From Massilia phosphatilytica (lineage in GTDB: Bacteria; Pseudomonadota; Gammaproteobacteria; Burkholderiales; Burkholderiaceae_D), in the NCBI RefSeq assembly GCF_002968015.1, contig NZ_PUIP01000017.1, forward strand, positions 62,001 through 126,000: 64,000 nt of DNA, given 5' to 3'. Below, one piece after another: positions 8,994 through 17,247 of the stretch. The first letter of the stretch is position 1; each line of letters opens with the position of its first letter. The notes under the pieces were generated by a model, which was given only the letters and a program-made list of their open reading frames with translations, ran no database searches and was not told where the DNA came from. The position numbers and the translations under genes were made by a program.

Positions 8994-9395
8994 ATGGAAA
9001 TGTCTTCCAACTACGGGGTCACGCTGTTGCGCGCGGCCCTGGGCCTCATGTGGATCGCGCACGCATTGGTCAAGCTGCTGGTCTTCACGCTGCCCGGCAC
9101 CGCGCAGTTCTTCGCCAGCGTCGGCTTTCCCGCGTGGCTGGCCTATCCGGTGTTCGTGGCCGAGCTTGCCGGCGGCTGCGCGCTGCTGCTCGGTGTCTAC
9201 CCGCGCCAGGCGGCCCTGTGCCTCGTCCCGGTGATGGCGGCCGCAGCCTGGGTGCATGTGCCGAACGGCTGGGTGCATACGAGCCCGGGCGGCGGCTGGG
9301 AATATCCGGTCTTTCTCGTGGTCGCGTCGGTCGCGCTATGGCTCATCGGAGACGGTGCCTGGAGCCTGCGCCGCAGTACGCGGTTCGTGCCATGA
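8994..9395 (+). CDS. DoxX-family membrane protein
   Basis: A 133-residue inner membrane protein with about four hydrophobic segments, matching the DoxX family in size and pattern (TLLRAALGLMWIAHALVKL at the start, and AELAGGCALLLG in the second half). DoxX proteins are often found beside thiol or redox enzymes and are linked to thiol oxidation and detoxification, though their reaction is mostly unproven. An AAGGAG ribosome binding site ends 8 bp before the ATG. The stop overlaps the ATG of the next gene in an ATGA arrangement, so it is translated together with the glutathione transferase. Confidence 0.85.
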   Translation: MEMSSNYGVTLLRAALGLMWIAHALVKLLVFTLPGTAQFFASVGFPAWLAYPVFVAELAGGCALLLGVYPRQAALCLVPVMAAAAWVHVPNGWVHTSPGGGWEYPVFLVVASVALWLIGDGAWSLRRSTRFVP

Positions 9396-10057
9396 ACTCG
9401 CCGCTGGTTCTCGTCAGCCACGCGCTGTGCCCGTACGTGCAGCGCGCCGCCATCGTTCTGCACGAGAAGGGCGTCCCGTTCGAGCGGCGCGACGTCGACC
9501 TGGCCGACAAGCCGGACTGGTTCCTGCAGGTGTCGCCGCTCGGCAAAACGCCCGTGCTGCTGGCCGATGGCGAAGCGATCTTCGAGTCGGCGGTGATCTG
9601 CGAATACCTCGACGAGACCGTGGCGCCGCGCCTGCATCCGCTTGAGCCGCTGCAACGTGCGCGTCACCGGGGCTGGATGGAATTCGGCTCGGCGCTGCTG
9701 AACGCCATCGCGGTGTTTTATAACGCGCCCGACGAAGCGGCCCTGCTGCGCGCGGCCGATGACATCCACCGGCGCTTCCGGCAGATCGAACAGGTGATGC
9801 ACGCGCCGCCTTACTTCGACGGCGCGCGCTTCTGCATTGTCGATGCAGTGTTTGCGCCGATCTTCCGCTACCTGGACGTGTTCGAGCGCATCGGCGACCT
9901 CGGCATGCTCGCCGGACTCGCCAAGGTGCAGGCATGGCGCGCGGCGCTGGCGCAGCGGCCGTCCGTCCAGGCGGCCGTCAGCCTGCGCTATCCGGAATTG
10001 TTGACTGAATTCCTGGCGCGGCGCGGGTCGGCGCTCAGTCTACGCATGCAGGAGTGA
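9392..10057 (+). CDS. Glutathione S-transferase family protein
   Basis: A 221-residue cytosolic glutathione transferase. The N-terminal thioredoxin-like domain has the motif SHALCPYVQRA, where the cysteine is the probable catalytic residue of omega-like enzymes, then the cis-proline site KTPVLL and the ESAVICEYLDE helix that binds the glutathione gamma-glutamyl group. An all-helical C-terminal domain follows. The ATG at 9392 overlaps the DoxX stop by 4 bp, so the two act in one step of thiol-dependent detoxification or repair (inference). Natural substrate unknown. The frame continues open upstream inside DoxX, but that part is not GST-like. Confidence 0.9.
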   Translation: MNSPLVLVSHALCPYVQRAAIVLHEKGVPFERRDVDLADKPDWFLQVSPLGKTPVLLADGEAIFESAVICEYLDETVAPRLHPLEPLQRARHRGWMEFGSALLNAIAVFYNAPDEAALLRAADDIHRRFRQIEQVMHAPPYFDGARFCIVDAVFAPIFRYLDVFERIGDLGMLAGLAKVQAWRAALAQRPSVQAAVSLRYPELLTEFLARRGSALSLRMQE

Positions 10058-10065
10058 TTGCCGAG

Positions 10066-10097
10066 TTGCACGTTTGGTTTGTAATATATAACATACT
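10066..10097 (+). promoter_or_regulatory. Candidate promoter of the GH42 gene
   Basis: A short AT-rich tract in otherwise GC-rich DNA: TTGCAC at 10066-10071, 17 bp, then TAACAT at 10089-10094, with a purine-rich ribosome binding site (CAGGAGA) following at 10108-10114. The hexamers are only moderate matches to sigma-70 consensus. Confidence 0.4.
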
Positions 10098-10120
10098 GTG
10101 ATTACAACAGGAGACAATCC

Positions 10121-12211
10121 ATGACTACATTCGTACGGGCTCTCGCCGCGGTGGCGCTGGGCGCACTCTGCAGCGGTACGCTCGCTGCTCCCAGGCTGCC
10201 GGACACGATCCTGTTCGGCGTCGCCTACTACGACGAGTACACGCCCGTCGACCGCCTCGACGAGGATGCGCGCATGATGAAGGAAGCGGGCATCAGCGTC
10301 GTACGCATCGCCGAATCGACGTGGGGCACGCTCGAACGCGAGGAGGGCGTGTTCGACTTCACCCACGTGGACCGCATGCTGGCCGCCTTCCACAAGGTGG
10401 GCATCAAGGTCATCGTCGGCACGCCGACGTACGCCATCCCGACCTGGCTCGCGCGCAAGCACCCGAACGTGCTGGTGGTCGCACCCAAAGGCCGTGCGGA
10501 ATACGGGCCGCGGCAGAACATGGACATCACCGACCCGGATTTCCGCGCGGCGGCGGAACGCGTGATCGTCAAACTGATCGACCACGTGAAGGACCATCCG
10601 GCCGTCATCGGCTACCAGGTCGACAATGAAACCAAGGCCTACTTCACGAGCGGACCCAATGTGCAGCGGGCGTTCGTCGCGGCGATGCGCAGGAAGTTTC
10701 CCGATCTCGACCAGCTGAACAAGGCGTTCGGCCTGGATTACTGGAGCAACCGCATCAACAGCTGGGACGATTTCCCGTCCGTGAACGGTTCCATCAACGC
10801 GAGCCTGTCGAACGCCTTCGCCGCGTTCCAGCGCGACCTGGTGACCGATTACCTGACCTGGCAGGCGGGCCTCGTGCGCGCGCATGCGCGGGGCGACCAG
10901 TTCATTACGCAGAACTTCGACCTGGGCTGGAAAGACCATTCCTACGGCGTGCAGCCGGAAGTGAATCACTGGGACGCCGCGCAACCGCTCGACGTCGCCG
11001 GCATCGACATCTACCACCCCAGCCAGGACAAGCTGACCGGCGTCGAAATCGCGTTCGGCGGCGACCTCGCGCGCTCGATGCGCGACGGCCAGAACTACCT
11101 GGTCATCGAGACGGAGGCGCAAGGTTTCCTGCAATGGACGCCTTACCCCGGCCAATTGCGCCTGCAGGCCTTCAGTCATCTGGCGTCCGGCGCGAACATG
11201 GTCTCGTACTGGCATTGGGCGACGACGGCCAATGCGATCGAGACGTACTGGCGCGGCGTGCTGTCGCAGGATTACCAGCCGAACGAGGTCTATGCGGAAG
11301 TGAAGACCATCGGCGCGGACCTGCAGCGGCTCGGGCCCAGGCTCGTGAATCTTCGCAAGAAGAACCAGGTCGCGGTTTACGTCAGCAACACGGCGCAGGC
11401 GGGCTTCGATGCGTTCAAGGTATATACCGACGGCAAGGCGTTCACCTACAACGATGCGATGCGGCCCTGGTACGACGCGCTGTACCGCATGAACGTCGAA
11501 GCGGACATCCTCTCGCCGGCGTCGAAGGTGCCGTTGTCGGACTATAAGCTGATCGTGGTGCCGTCGCTGTACGCCGCCAGCGACGCGGAGATCGCGCGCC
11601 TGAACGCTTACGCCAAGGCAGGTGGACACGTGCTGTACACGTTCCGCAGCGGCTTTTCGGACGAGAACACGAAGGTGCGTTACGCGGTGCAGCCCGGTGC
11701 GATCAGTGAAGCGGCGGGCGTGACGTATCACCAAATGACGAATCCGGTGGACGTGACATTGGCGGGCGATCCGTTCAAGGTGGGCGCGGCAAGCAACAAG
11801 GCACGCTGGTGGATGGAGTTCCTGAAGCCGACGACGGCAACCGTGGTCGCCCGCTTCCAGCATCCGTCCTGGCCGGACTACGCGGCGGTGACGCGGAACA
11901 GCTATGGCAGCGGGGAGGTGGGCTACGTCGGGTTCATGCCGACCGACGCCGTCATCGACAGGATCGTGACCGACCAGGTGAAGCGCGCCGGCATCGACCT
12001 GCCGAAGGTGCGCTTCCCGCTCATCGTCCGCGGCGGCACGCTGCAGGATGGGCATCGTGTGCGCTACGTGCTGAACTATTCCGCCAGGGCGCAGCGGCTG
12101 GGTTACGGCGATGCGAGCGGTACGGAGTTGTTGTCGGGACGTAAGGTGGCGCGTGGGCAGCAGCTGGAGCTGAAGCCGTGGGGCGTGGCGATCATCGAAG
12201 AGGCGGAATAG
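10121..12211 (+). CDS. Exported GH42-type beta-galactosidase
   Basis: A 696-residue enzyme of glycoside hydrolase family 42, which cleaves terminal beta-galactosides. A signal peptide is visible at residues 1-22 (hydrophobic core, then LAAPR). The catalytic barrel begins at FGVAYYDEY. The acid/base glutamate is Glu170 in YQVDNE, and the nucleophile is most likely Glu332 in IETEAQG. A middle glutamine-amidotransferase-like trimerisation domain and a C-terminal beta domain follow. GH42 enzymes are usually cytosolic, so export is notable. No sugar transporter or regulator sits beside it; the neighbours are a GST gene upstream and tRNA genes downstream. Start supported by a CAGGAGA site. Confidence 0.88.
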   Translation: MTTFVRALAAVALGALCSGTLAAPRLPDTILFGVAYYDEYTPVDRLDEDARMMKEAGISVVRIAESTWGTLEREEGVFDFTHVDRMLAAFHKVGIKVIVGTPTYAIPTWLARKHPNVLVVAPKGRAEYGPRQNMDITDPDFRAAAERVIVKLIDHVKDHPAVIGYQVDNETKAYFTSGPNVQRAFVAAMRRKFPDLDQLNKAFGLDYWSNRINSWDDFPSVNGSINASLSNAFAAFQRDLVTDYLTWQAGLVRAHARGDQFITQNFDLGWKDHSYGVQPEVNHWDAAQPLDVAGIDIYHPSQDKLTGVEIAFGGDLARSMRDGQNYLVIETEAQGFLQWTPYPGQLRLQAFSHLASGANMVSYWHWATTANAIETYWRGVLSQDYQPNEVYAEVKTIGADLQRLGPRLVNLRKKNQVAVYVSNTAQAGFDAFKVYTDGKAFTYNDAMRPWYDALYRMNVEADILSPASKVPLSDYKLIVVPSLYAASDAEIARLNAYAKAGGHVLYTFRSGFSDENTKVRYAVQPGAISEAAGVTYHQMTNPVDVTLAGDPFKVGAASNKARWWMEFLKPTTATVVARFQHPSWPDYAAVTRNSYGSGEVGYVGFMPTDAVIDRIVTDQVKRAGIDLPKVRFPLIVRGGTLQDGHRVRYVLNYSARAQRLGYGDASGTELLSGRKVARGQQLELKPWGVAIIEEAE

Positions 12212-12220
12212 CGGCTAGAA

Positions 12221-12250
12221 ACGAAAACAGCGGCCATGCGCCGCTGTTCT
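12221..12250. terminator. Bidirectional hairpin terminator
   Basis: AACAGCGGC, loop CATGC, GCCGCTGTT: a perfect 9-bp stem. On the minus strand the stem is followed by TTTTCGTTT, giving a good terminator for the tRNA-Pro genes. On the plus strand it can stop the GH42 transcript, though the U tract is poor. Confidence 0.65.
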
Positions 12251-12262
12251 GTATGAATTCTG

Positions 12263-12339
12263 TGGTCGGGGTGAGAGGATTCGAACCTCCGGCCTCTACG
12301 TCCCGAACGTAGCGCTCTACCGGGCTAAGCTACACCCCG
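12263..12339 (-). tRNA. tRNA-Pro (CGG anticodon), second copy
   Basis: A 77-nt tRNA with genomically encoded CCA. On the minus strand the acceptor stem CGGGGTG pairs with CACCCCG, the anticodon arm is CTACG-TTCGGGA-CGTAG, giving anticodon CGG, and the T loop is TTCGAAT. It reads CCG proline codons, which are frequent in this genome. It appears identical to the copy at 12373-12449, which lies 33 bp upstream in the direction of transcription. Confidence 0.95.
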
Positions 12340-12370
12340 ACTGGTATGGTACTGCTGAGGGAGAAAAACA

Positions 12371-12449
<79 letters not shown>

Positions 12450-12501
12450 ACTGTTTGAGACTTCGTCGCCGAAATCTCGGGAAGGCATTACTATAGTTGC
12501 C

Positions 12502-13491
12502 TCAATGGTTCCTGTCAACAGCGAAGGTGCATAACTGCAGCAGGCTGTCCTTGTATTCGCTCGGCGGCAGATCGGCGATTGCGGCGGCGGCGCGGCGTGC
12601 CGCGGTCTCCGCTTCGCGGCGCGTGAAGTCCAGCGCACCGCTGCTCGTGACGGCCGCCAGCACGGCGTCGAAATGGGTTTCGTCGCCTTGCTCGATGCAG
12701 GTGCGGATCAGTTCGCGCTGCTCCGGCGTGCCGTTTTCCATCACGTAGATCAGCGGCAAGGTCGGCTTGCCTTCGCGCAGGTCGTCGCCCACGTTCTTGC
12801 CGATCTCGGCGGCGTCGCCCGCGTAGTCGAGCACGTCGTCGATCAGCTGGAATGCCGTGCCCAGCGAGCGGCCGTATTCGCCGGCCGCTTCGATCTGCGC
12901 GTCGTTCGCACCGGCCACGAGGGCGCCCAGTTGCGCGGCCGCTTCGAACAGCTTGGCCGTCTTCGAACGGATCACGCGCAGATAGCTTTCCTGCGTGACG
13001 TCCGGATCGTGCATGTTCAGGAGTTGCAACACTTCGCCTTCCGCGATGACGGTCGTGGCGCGCGACAGGATCTGCATGATGCGCATGTTGTCCAGGCTCG
13101 TCATCATCTCGAACGAACGCGAGTACAGGTAATCGCCGACCAGCACCGACGCGGCGTTGCCGAACATGGCGTTGGCCGTCTGGCGGCCGCGGCGCATCGA
13201 GGATTCGTCGACGACGTCGTCGTGCAGCAGGGTGGCGGTGTGGATGAATTCCACGACGGCCGCCAGTTCGTGGTGGCCGGCGCCCCGGTAGCCGTAGGCG
13301 TTCGCCAGCAGCAGCACCAGCACGGGACGGATCCGCTTGCCGCCGGCACTGATGATGTACTCGGCGATCTGGTTCACCAGCGCGACTTCGGACTGCAACC
13401 GCTCGCGGATCACCGTGTTGACGGCCTCCATGTCTGCTGCGATCGTGCGGGTGATGGGGTTCTGTTGTGCGGTTTGGGTAGCGGCGGACAA
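12502..13491 (-). CDS. ispB: Octaprenyl diphosphate synthase IspB
   Basis: A 329-residue trans-long-chain polyprenyl synthase that adds isopentenyl units to make the C40 side chain of ubiquinone. It has both aspartate-rich motifs: LLHDDVVDE near residue 85 and QLIDDVLDY near residue 210, and the early GGKRIRP that binds diphosphate. The start is a TTG at 13491 with weak AGCAGG spacing; no ATG is available before residue 21. A perfect TATAAT on the minus strand at 13543-13538 would place the transcript start about 45 bp upstream. It is divergent from rplU, the arrangement common in beta- and gammaproteobacteria. It may also set the chain length of the lipid carrier used elsewhere in the cell, but that is speculation. 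Confidence 0.94.
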   Translation of the reverse strand: MSAATQTAQQNPITRTIAADMEAVNTVIRERLQSEVALVNQIAEYIISAGGKRIRPVLVLLLANAYGYRGAGHHELAAVVEFIHTATLLHDDVVDESSMRRGRQTANAMFGNAASVLVGDYLYSRSFEMMTSLDNMRIMQILSRATTVIAEGEVLQLLNMHDPDVTQESYLRVIRSKTAKLFEAAAQLGALVAGANDAQIEAAGEYGRSLGTAFQLIDDVLDYAGDAAEIGKNVGDDLREGKPTLPLIYVMENGTPEQRELIRTCIEQGDETHFDAVLAAVTSSGALDFTRREAETAARRAAAAIADLPPSEYKDSLLQLCTFAVDRNH

Positions 13492-13537
13492 GGCGGACCT
13501 GCTGACGTTGGATGCGGATAGGTTTTGTTGAGTCGCG

Positions 13538-13543
13538 ATTATA
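13538..13543 (-). promoter_or_regulatory. Candidate -10 box of ispB
   Basis: The minus strand reads TATAAT here, 46 bp before the ispB start. No matching -35 is seen at 17 bp, so the promoter call rests on the perfect -10 and position alone. Confidence 0.45.
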
Positions 13544-13624
13544 CGACATGCAAGGAAAAGTCGCCCTTATTCCCAGTGGCGCCAGAGGCCAGGCCGTGGC
13601 GCCGGCCGCGCCACCACAACCGTT

Positions 13625-13653
13625 TTGACGCTGCGCACCATTCCATGTATAAT
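13625..13653 (+). promoter_or_regulatory. Sigma-70 promoter of rplU-rpmA
   Basis: TTGACG at 13625-13630, a 17-bp spacer, and a perfect TATAAT at 13648-13653. This is the best consensus promoter in the window, as expected for ribosomal protein genes. The transcript should start near 13660 and have a leader of about 75 nt that contains a small hairpin (CTTCG/CGAAG, 13683-13698). Confidence 0.8.
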
Positions 13654-13734
13654 CCTCTGTTCCCCGAATCGCCGGCTGTTTGCTTCGCTGAGACGAAGGG
13701 AATATTTCTTAACAATCAACGAGGTTTCTCAATC

Positions 13735-14046
13735 ATGTACGCGGTCATAAAAACCGGTGGCAAGCAATACAAAGTTGTCGCTGGCGAAAAACTCAAAGTA
13801 GAACAGATACCGGCAGACATTGGTTCCGAACTCACTATCGATCAGGTTCTCGCCGTTGGCGAGGGCGAGAGCATCAAATTTGGTGCTCCGCTGGTGGAAG
13901 GTGCTTCGGTTCGCGTGACTGTGGTGTCGCATGGTCGTCACGACAAAGTGCGTATCTTCAAGATGCGTCGTCGTAAGCACTACCAGAAGCGTCAAGGCCA
14001 CCGCCAGAACTACACCGAAATCCAAGTGGTTGCGATCAACGGCTAA
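13735..14046 (+). CDS. rplU: 50S ribosomal protein L21
   Basis: A 103-residue ribosomal protein L21 that binds 23S rRNA. The family start MYAVIKTGGKQYKV and the C-terminal KMRRRKHYQKRQGHRQ basic stretch are both present. The frame is open further upstream, but the family start and a GAGG site 10-14 bp before it fix the ATG at 13735. It is followed by rpmA after 39 bp, the universal order. Confidence 0.98.
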   Translation: MYAVIKTGGKQYKVVAGEKLKVEQIPADIGSELTIDQVLAVGEGESIKFGAPLVEGASVRVTVVSHGRHDKVRIFKMRRRKHYQKRQGHRQNYTEIQVVAING

Positions 14047-14085
14047 TCGCCGCGCGTCCCTATTCAGTCATCAAGGAGCATCTAA

Positions 14086-14358
14086 ATGGCACACAAAAAA
14101 GGCGGCGGCACTACCCGCAACGGCCGTGACTCAGAAAGCAAACGCCTCGGCGTGAAAGTCTACGGCGGCCAGGCGATCAACGCCGGCGGCATCATCGTGC
14201 GTCAGCGCGGTACCCAGGTTCGTCCGGGTACCAACGTTGGCCTGGGCAAGGATCACACCCTGTTCGCCCTGGTCGATGGCACGGTCAAGTTCGTCAAGCA
14301 AGGCGTCGGTTCGAAGCAGTTCGTGACCGTCGTTGCTGCTGAAGCAGTCGCTGCTTAA
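14086..14358 (+). CDS. rpmA: 50S ribosomal protein L27
   Basis: A 90-residue ribosomal protein L27, which sits near the peptidyl transferase centre. It has the classic start AHKKGGGTTRNGRDS and the GGIIVRQRGT motif. AAGGAGCATCTAA precedes the ATG. It is cotranscribed with rplU and ends before the terminator at 14421-14452. Confidence 0.98.
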   Translation: MAHKKGGGTTRNGRDSESKRLGVKVYGGQAINAGGIIVRQRGTQVRPGTNVGLGKDHTLFALVDGTVKFVKQGVGSKQFVTVVAAEAVAA

Positions 14359-14420
14359 TTGCGGCATCAGCGGGGCCACGGTGCCCCGCTCGGTAAGGCG
14401 TCAAGCCTTGCAATCGATAG

Positions 14421-14452
14421 GCTCTGCCCTCCGGTAGGGCCTTTTTAATTTT
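14421..14452 (+). terminator. Terminator of rplU-rpmA
   Basis: GCCCT, loop CCGGT, AGGGC, followed by CTTTTTAATTTT: a short but typical rho-independent terminator. An additional GC-rich stem (AGCGGGGC/GCCCCGCT, from about 14368 to 14390) lies just before it without a T tract. Confidence 0.75.
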
Positions 14453-14472
14453 CGGCGTTGTCACCGTTAAGT

Positions 14473-14486
14473 GCGGAACGTTCCGC
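14473..14486. promoter_or_regulatory. Perfect 14-bp palindrome ahead of obgE
   Basis: GCGGAACGTTCCGC is a perfect palindrome 73 bp before the obgE start, and just upstream of a TATCAT (14498-14503) that could be the -10 of obgE. The position would overlap the -35 region, so it could be an operator; no regulator is known to me for this site. Confidence 0.35.
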
Positions 14487-14558
14487 GGCCGTTCGTCTAT
14501 CATGGACGCCTGGTCCGCTTTTAACAGTGACACAGCCTTTCGTTTTGGTGGTCTCATC

Positions 14559-15671
14559 ATGAAGTTTATCGACGAAGCACGCATCGAAGTCATCGCCGGC
14601 GACGGCGGCAACGGCTGCGCCTCGTTCCGCCGCGAGAAGTTCCGCCCGTTCGGCGGTCCGGACGGCGGCGACGGCGGCCGCGGCGGCTCGATCTACGCAG
14701 TCGCCGACCGCAACGTCAACACGCTGGTCGACTTCCGCTTTTCCAAGGTCCACACGGCGCGCAACGGCGAGCCGGGCCGCGGTTCCGATTGCTACGGCAA
14801 GGGCGCGGAAGATGTCTACCTGCGCATGCCGGTCGGCACGCTGATCATCGACGACGTCACCGGCGAGATCATCGCCGACCTGACGGAGCACGAGCAGGTC
14901 GAACTGCTGGCCAGGGGCGGCGAGGGCGGCTGGGGCAACATCCACTTCAAGACGTCGACCAACCGCGCGCCGCGCCAGAAGACGGACGGCAAGGCGGGCG
15001 ATCGCCGCGAGCTGCGCCTCGAACTGAAGGTGCTGGCCGACGTGGGCCTGCTGGGCATGCCGAACGCGGGCAAGTCGACGTTCATCACGGCCGTGTCGAA
15101 CGCGCGCCCGAAGATCGCGGACTATCCGTTCACCACCTTGCACCCGAACCTCGGCGTCGTGCGCGTGTCGCATGCGAAGAGCTTCGTCATCGCCGACATC
15201 CCGGGCCTGATCGAAGGCGCGGCGGAAGGCGCCGGCCTCGGTCACCAGTTCTTGCGCCACCTGAGCCGCACGGGCCTGCTGCTGCACATCGTCGACGTCG
15301 CGCCGATGGACGGCAAGACGGACCCGGTGAAGGAAGCCAAGGCGCTCGTGAAGGAACTCGAGAAGTACGACGAGGAGCTGGTCAACAAGCCGCGCTGGCT
15401 CGTGCTGAACAAGCTGGACGTCGTGCCCGAGGAAGACCGCAAGAAGGTCGTCAAGGACTTCGTCAAGCGCATGGCGTTCAAGGGCCCCGTCTTCGAGATC
15501 TCGGCGCTGAACCGCGAAGGCTGCGAAGACCTCGTGCACGCGATCTACAAGTATCTCGAAGAGACGCGCCACAGCGCGCAGCGCTCGGAAGAGACGCAGA
15601 TGACCGAAGAAGCGCGCGGCATCTCGTCGATCGATCCGGACGATCCCCGCTTCAAGATCCTCGAAGATTAA
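14559..15671 (+). CDS. obgE: Obg-family GTPase ObgE/CgtA
   Basis: A 370-residue essential GTPase that binds the 50S subunit and links ribosome assembly to the stringent response and replication. The N-terminal glycine-rich Obg fold has GDGGNGCASFRREKF and the DGGDGGRGGS stretch. The G domain begins at about residue 160 with the P loop GMPNAGKST, then the G3 motif DIPGLIEGA and the G4 motif NKLD. The acidic C-terminal tail is short. The ATG at 14559 fits the family start MKFIDEA; the frame continues upstream without meaning. It follows rpmA as in most proteobacteria, but with its own probable promoter after the terminator. Confidence 0.97.
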   Translation: MKFIDEARIEVIAGDGGNGCASFRREKFRPFGGPDGGDGGRGGSIYAVADRNVNTLVDFRFSKVHTARNGEPGRGSDCYGKGAEDVYLRMPVGTLIIDDVTGEIIADLTEHEQVELLARGGEGGWGNIHFKTSTNRAPRQKTDGKAGDRRELRLELKVLADVGLLGMPNAGKSTFITAVSNARPKIADYPFTTLHPNLGVVRVSHAKSFVIADIPGLIEGAAEGAGLGHQFLRHLSRTGLLLHIVDVAPMDGKTDPVKEAKALVKELEKYDEELVNKPRWLVLNKLDVVPEEDRKKVVKDFVKRMAFKGPVFEISALNREGCEDLVHAIYKYLEETRHSAQRSEETQMTEEARGISSIDPDDPRFKILED

Positions 15672-15675
15672 GTCG

Positions 15676-16116
15676 TTGGCAGTCTCCATCGCCCGGATCG
15701 CAAGCAGCACCTGGCGCGCGCGCCTGCGCGGCCAGCTGCTGTCGGTCGCGGCGTCCGCCCAGTCGCTGGCCGCGCTCGCGGCCCTGCTGGATCCGGACCG
15801 CGTGGCCGATGCGATGGGACTGTTCCCCGTGGGCGTGAACGGCTACAGCCAGTTCTATGCCCTCTACGTCGGAGTGCGCCTCGCCACCGCGGGGCTGGCT
15901 CTGCTGGCGGCCAGGCAGGGCGACCAGCCCATCCTCGGCGACCTCGCAGCATTGTTCATCCTGGCGCAGCCGGTCGGCCGCTTCGTCGCGGCCTTCGCGA
16001 TCGGCCTGCCCCAGGGCTTATTGTTCGTCGTCAGCGGGATCGAGCTGGCGGTCGGCCTGGCGCTGATCGGCCTGCGCCCGCAAGGACGCTTCCTGTCAAT
16101 CCGACCGTCGCCATGA
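15676..16116 (+). CDS. Small membrane protein, possibly DUF4345-like
   Basis: A 146-residue hydrophobic protein with three to four predicted membrane helices and the segment NGYSQFYALYVGVRL, which is reminiscent of DUF4345 proteins of unknown function. The start is uncertain: a TTG at 15676, four bases after the obgE stop, is the only in-frame start that keeps the first helix, and no ribosome binding site is visible. The stop overlaps the proB ATG in an ATGA, which supports a real, translationally coupled gene in an obgE-x-proB operon. Function unknown. Confidence 0.6.
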   Translation: MAVSIARIASSTWRARLRGQLLSVAASAQSLAALAALLDPDRVADAMGLFPVGVNGYSQFYALYVGVRLATAGLALLAARQGDQPILGDLAALFILAQPVGRFVAAFAIGLPQGLLFVVSGIELAVGLALIGLRPQGRFLSIRPSP

Positions 16117-17231
16117 ACTCCGTCCTCCAGTCTTCCAGCCGCATCATCGTCAAAGTCGGCTCCTCGCTCGTCACCAACGAAGGCCGCGGCCTCGATCACG
16201 AGGCCATCGCGCGCTGGGCCGCGCAGATCTCGTCGCTCCGTTCGCTCGGCAAGGAAGTCGTGCTCGTGTCGTCCGGTGCCATCGCCGAAGGCATGCTGCG
16301 CCTGGGCTTCACGTCGCGCCCGACCGACATCCACGAACTGCAGGCCTGCGCCGCGTGCGGCCAGATGGGCCTCGCGCAGATCTACGAGACGAGCTTCCGC
16401 AGCCACGGCGTGAAAACGGCGCAGGTGCTTCTCACGCACGCCGATCTCGCCGACCGCGAACGCTACCTGAACGCGCGTTCCACGCTCACCACGTTGCTGG
16501 GCCTGGGCGTCGTCCCGATCATCAACGAGAACGACACCGTCGTCACGGACGAGATCAAGTTCGGCGACAACGACACGCTGGGCGCGCTCGTCGCCAACCT
16601 GATCGAGGCGGATGCCCTCGTGATCCTGACCGACCAGAAGGGCCTGTACTCGGCCGATCCGCGCAAGGATCCGTCCGCACGCCTGATCGAGGAAGCGCAG
16701 GCCGGCGACACGTCGCTGGAGGCCATGGCCGGCGGCGCCGGCAGCAGTATCGGCCGCGGCGGCATGCTGACGAAGGTGCTGGCCGCCAAGCGGGCCGCGC
16801 GCTCCGGTGCGCACACCGTGATCGCGTGGGGCCGCGAAGACAATGTCCTGACGCGTCTCGCGCACGGCGAAGCGATCGGCACGCAGTTGACGGCGCCGAC
16901 CGCGCGCCTGACCGCACGCCGCCAGTGGATGGTCGACCATCTGCACACGGCGGGCCAGCTCGTGCTGGACGCCGGCGCGGTGCAGAAGCTGGTGAAGGAA
17001 GGGAAATCGCTGCTGCCGATCGGCGTGACGGCCGTGCGCGGCGAATTCGGCCGCGGCGCCCTCGTGGGCTGCGTGGACGAAGCGGGCACCGAGATCGCGC
17101 GCGGATTGACCAACTACACGAGCGGCGAAGTCAAACGCATCATGCGCCACGCGTCCAGCGAGATCGAAGCGATCCTCGGCTACGTCGAGGCGCCCGAGCT
17201 GGTCCACCGCGACAATCTGGTCCTGATCTGA
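16113..17231 (+). CDS. proB: Glutamate 5-kinase ProB
   Basis: A 372-residue enzyme for the first step of proline synthesis, phosphorylating glutamate. The amino-acid kinase domain has IIVKVGSSL at the start, VSSGAIAEG near residue 55 and NENDTV near residue 138 for glutamate binding; the C-terminal PUA domain (about 285-365) contains LPIGVTAVRGEF. Proline feedback usually acts on the kinase domain. The length is typical. It is coupled by 4 bp to the preceding membrane protein gene. Confidence 0.96.
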   Translation: MNSVLQSSSRIIVKVGSSLVTNEGRGLDHEAIARWAAQISSLRSLGKEVVLVSSGAIAEGMLRLGFTSRPTDIHELQACAACGQMGLAQIYETSFRSHGVKTAQVLLTHADLADRERYLNARSTLTTLLGLGVVPIINENDTVVTDEIKFGDNDTLGALVANLIEADALVILTDQKGLYSADPRKDPSARLIEEAQAGDTSLEAMAGGAGSSIGRGGMLTKVLAAKRAARSGAHTVIAWGREDNVLTRLAHGEAIGTQLTAPTARLTARRQWMVDHLHTAGQLVLDAGAVQKLVKEGKSLLPIGVTAVRGEFGRGALVGCVDEAGTEIARGLTNYTSGEVKRIMRHASSEIEAILGYVEAPELVHRDNLVLI

Positions 17232-17247
17232 TTACGTCGGCCGGGCT

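Noticed and set aside
14365..14392. The GC-rich hairpin AGCGGGGC/GCCCCGCT as the main terminator of rpmA
   Set aside because: No T tract follows; the hairpin at 14421-14452 with CTTTTT is the better terminator.
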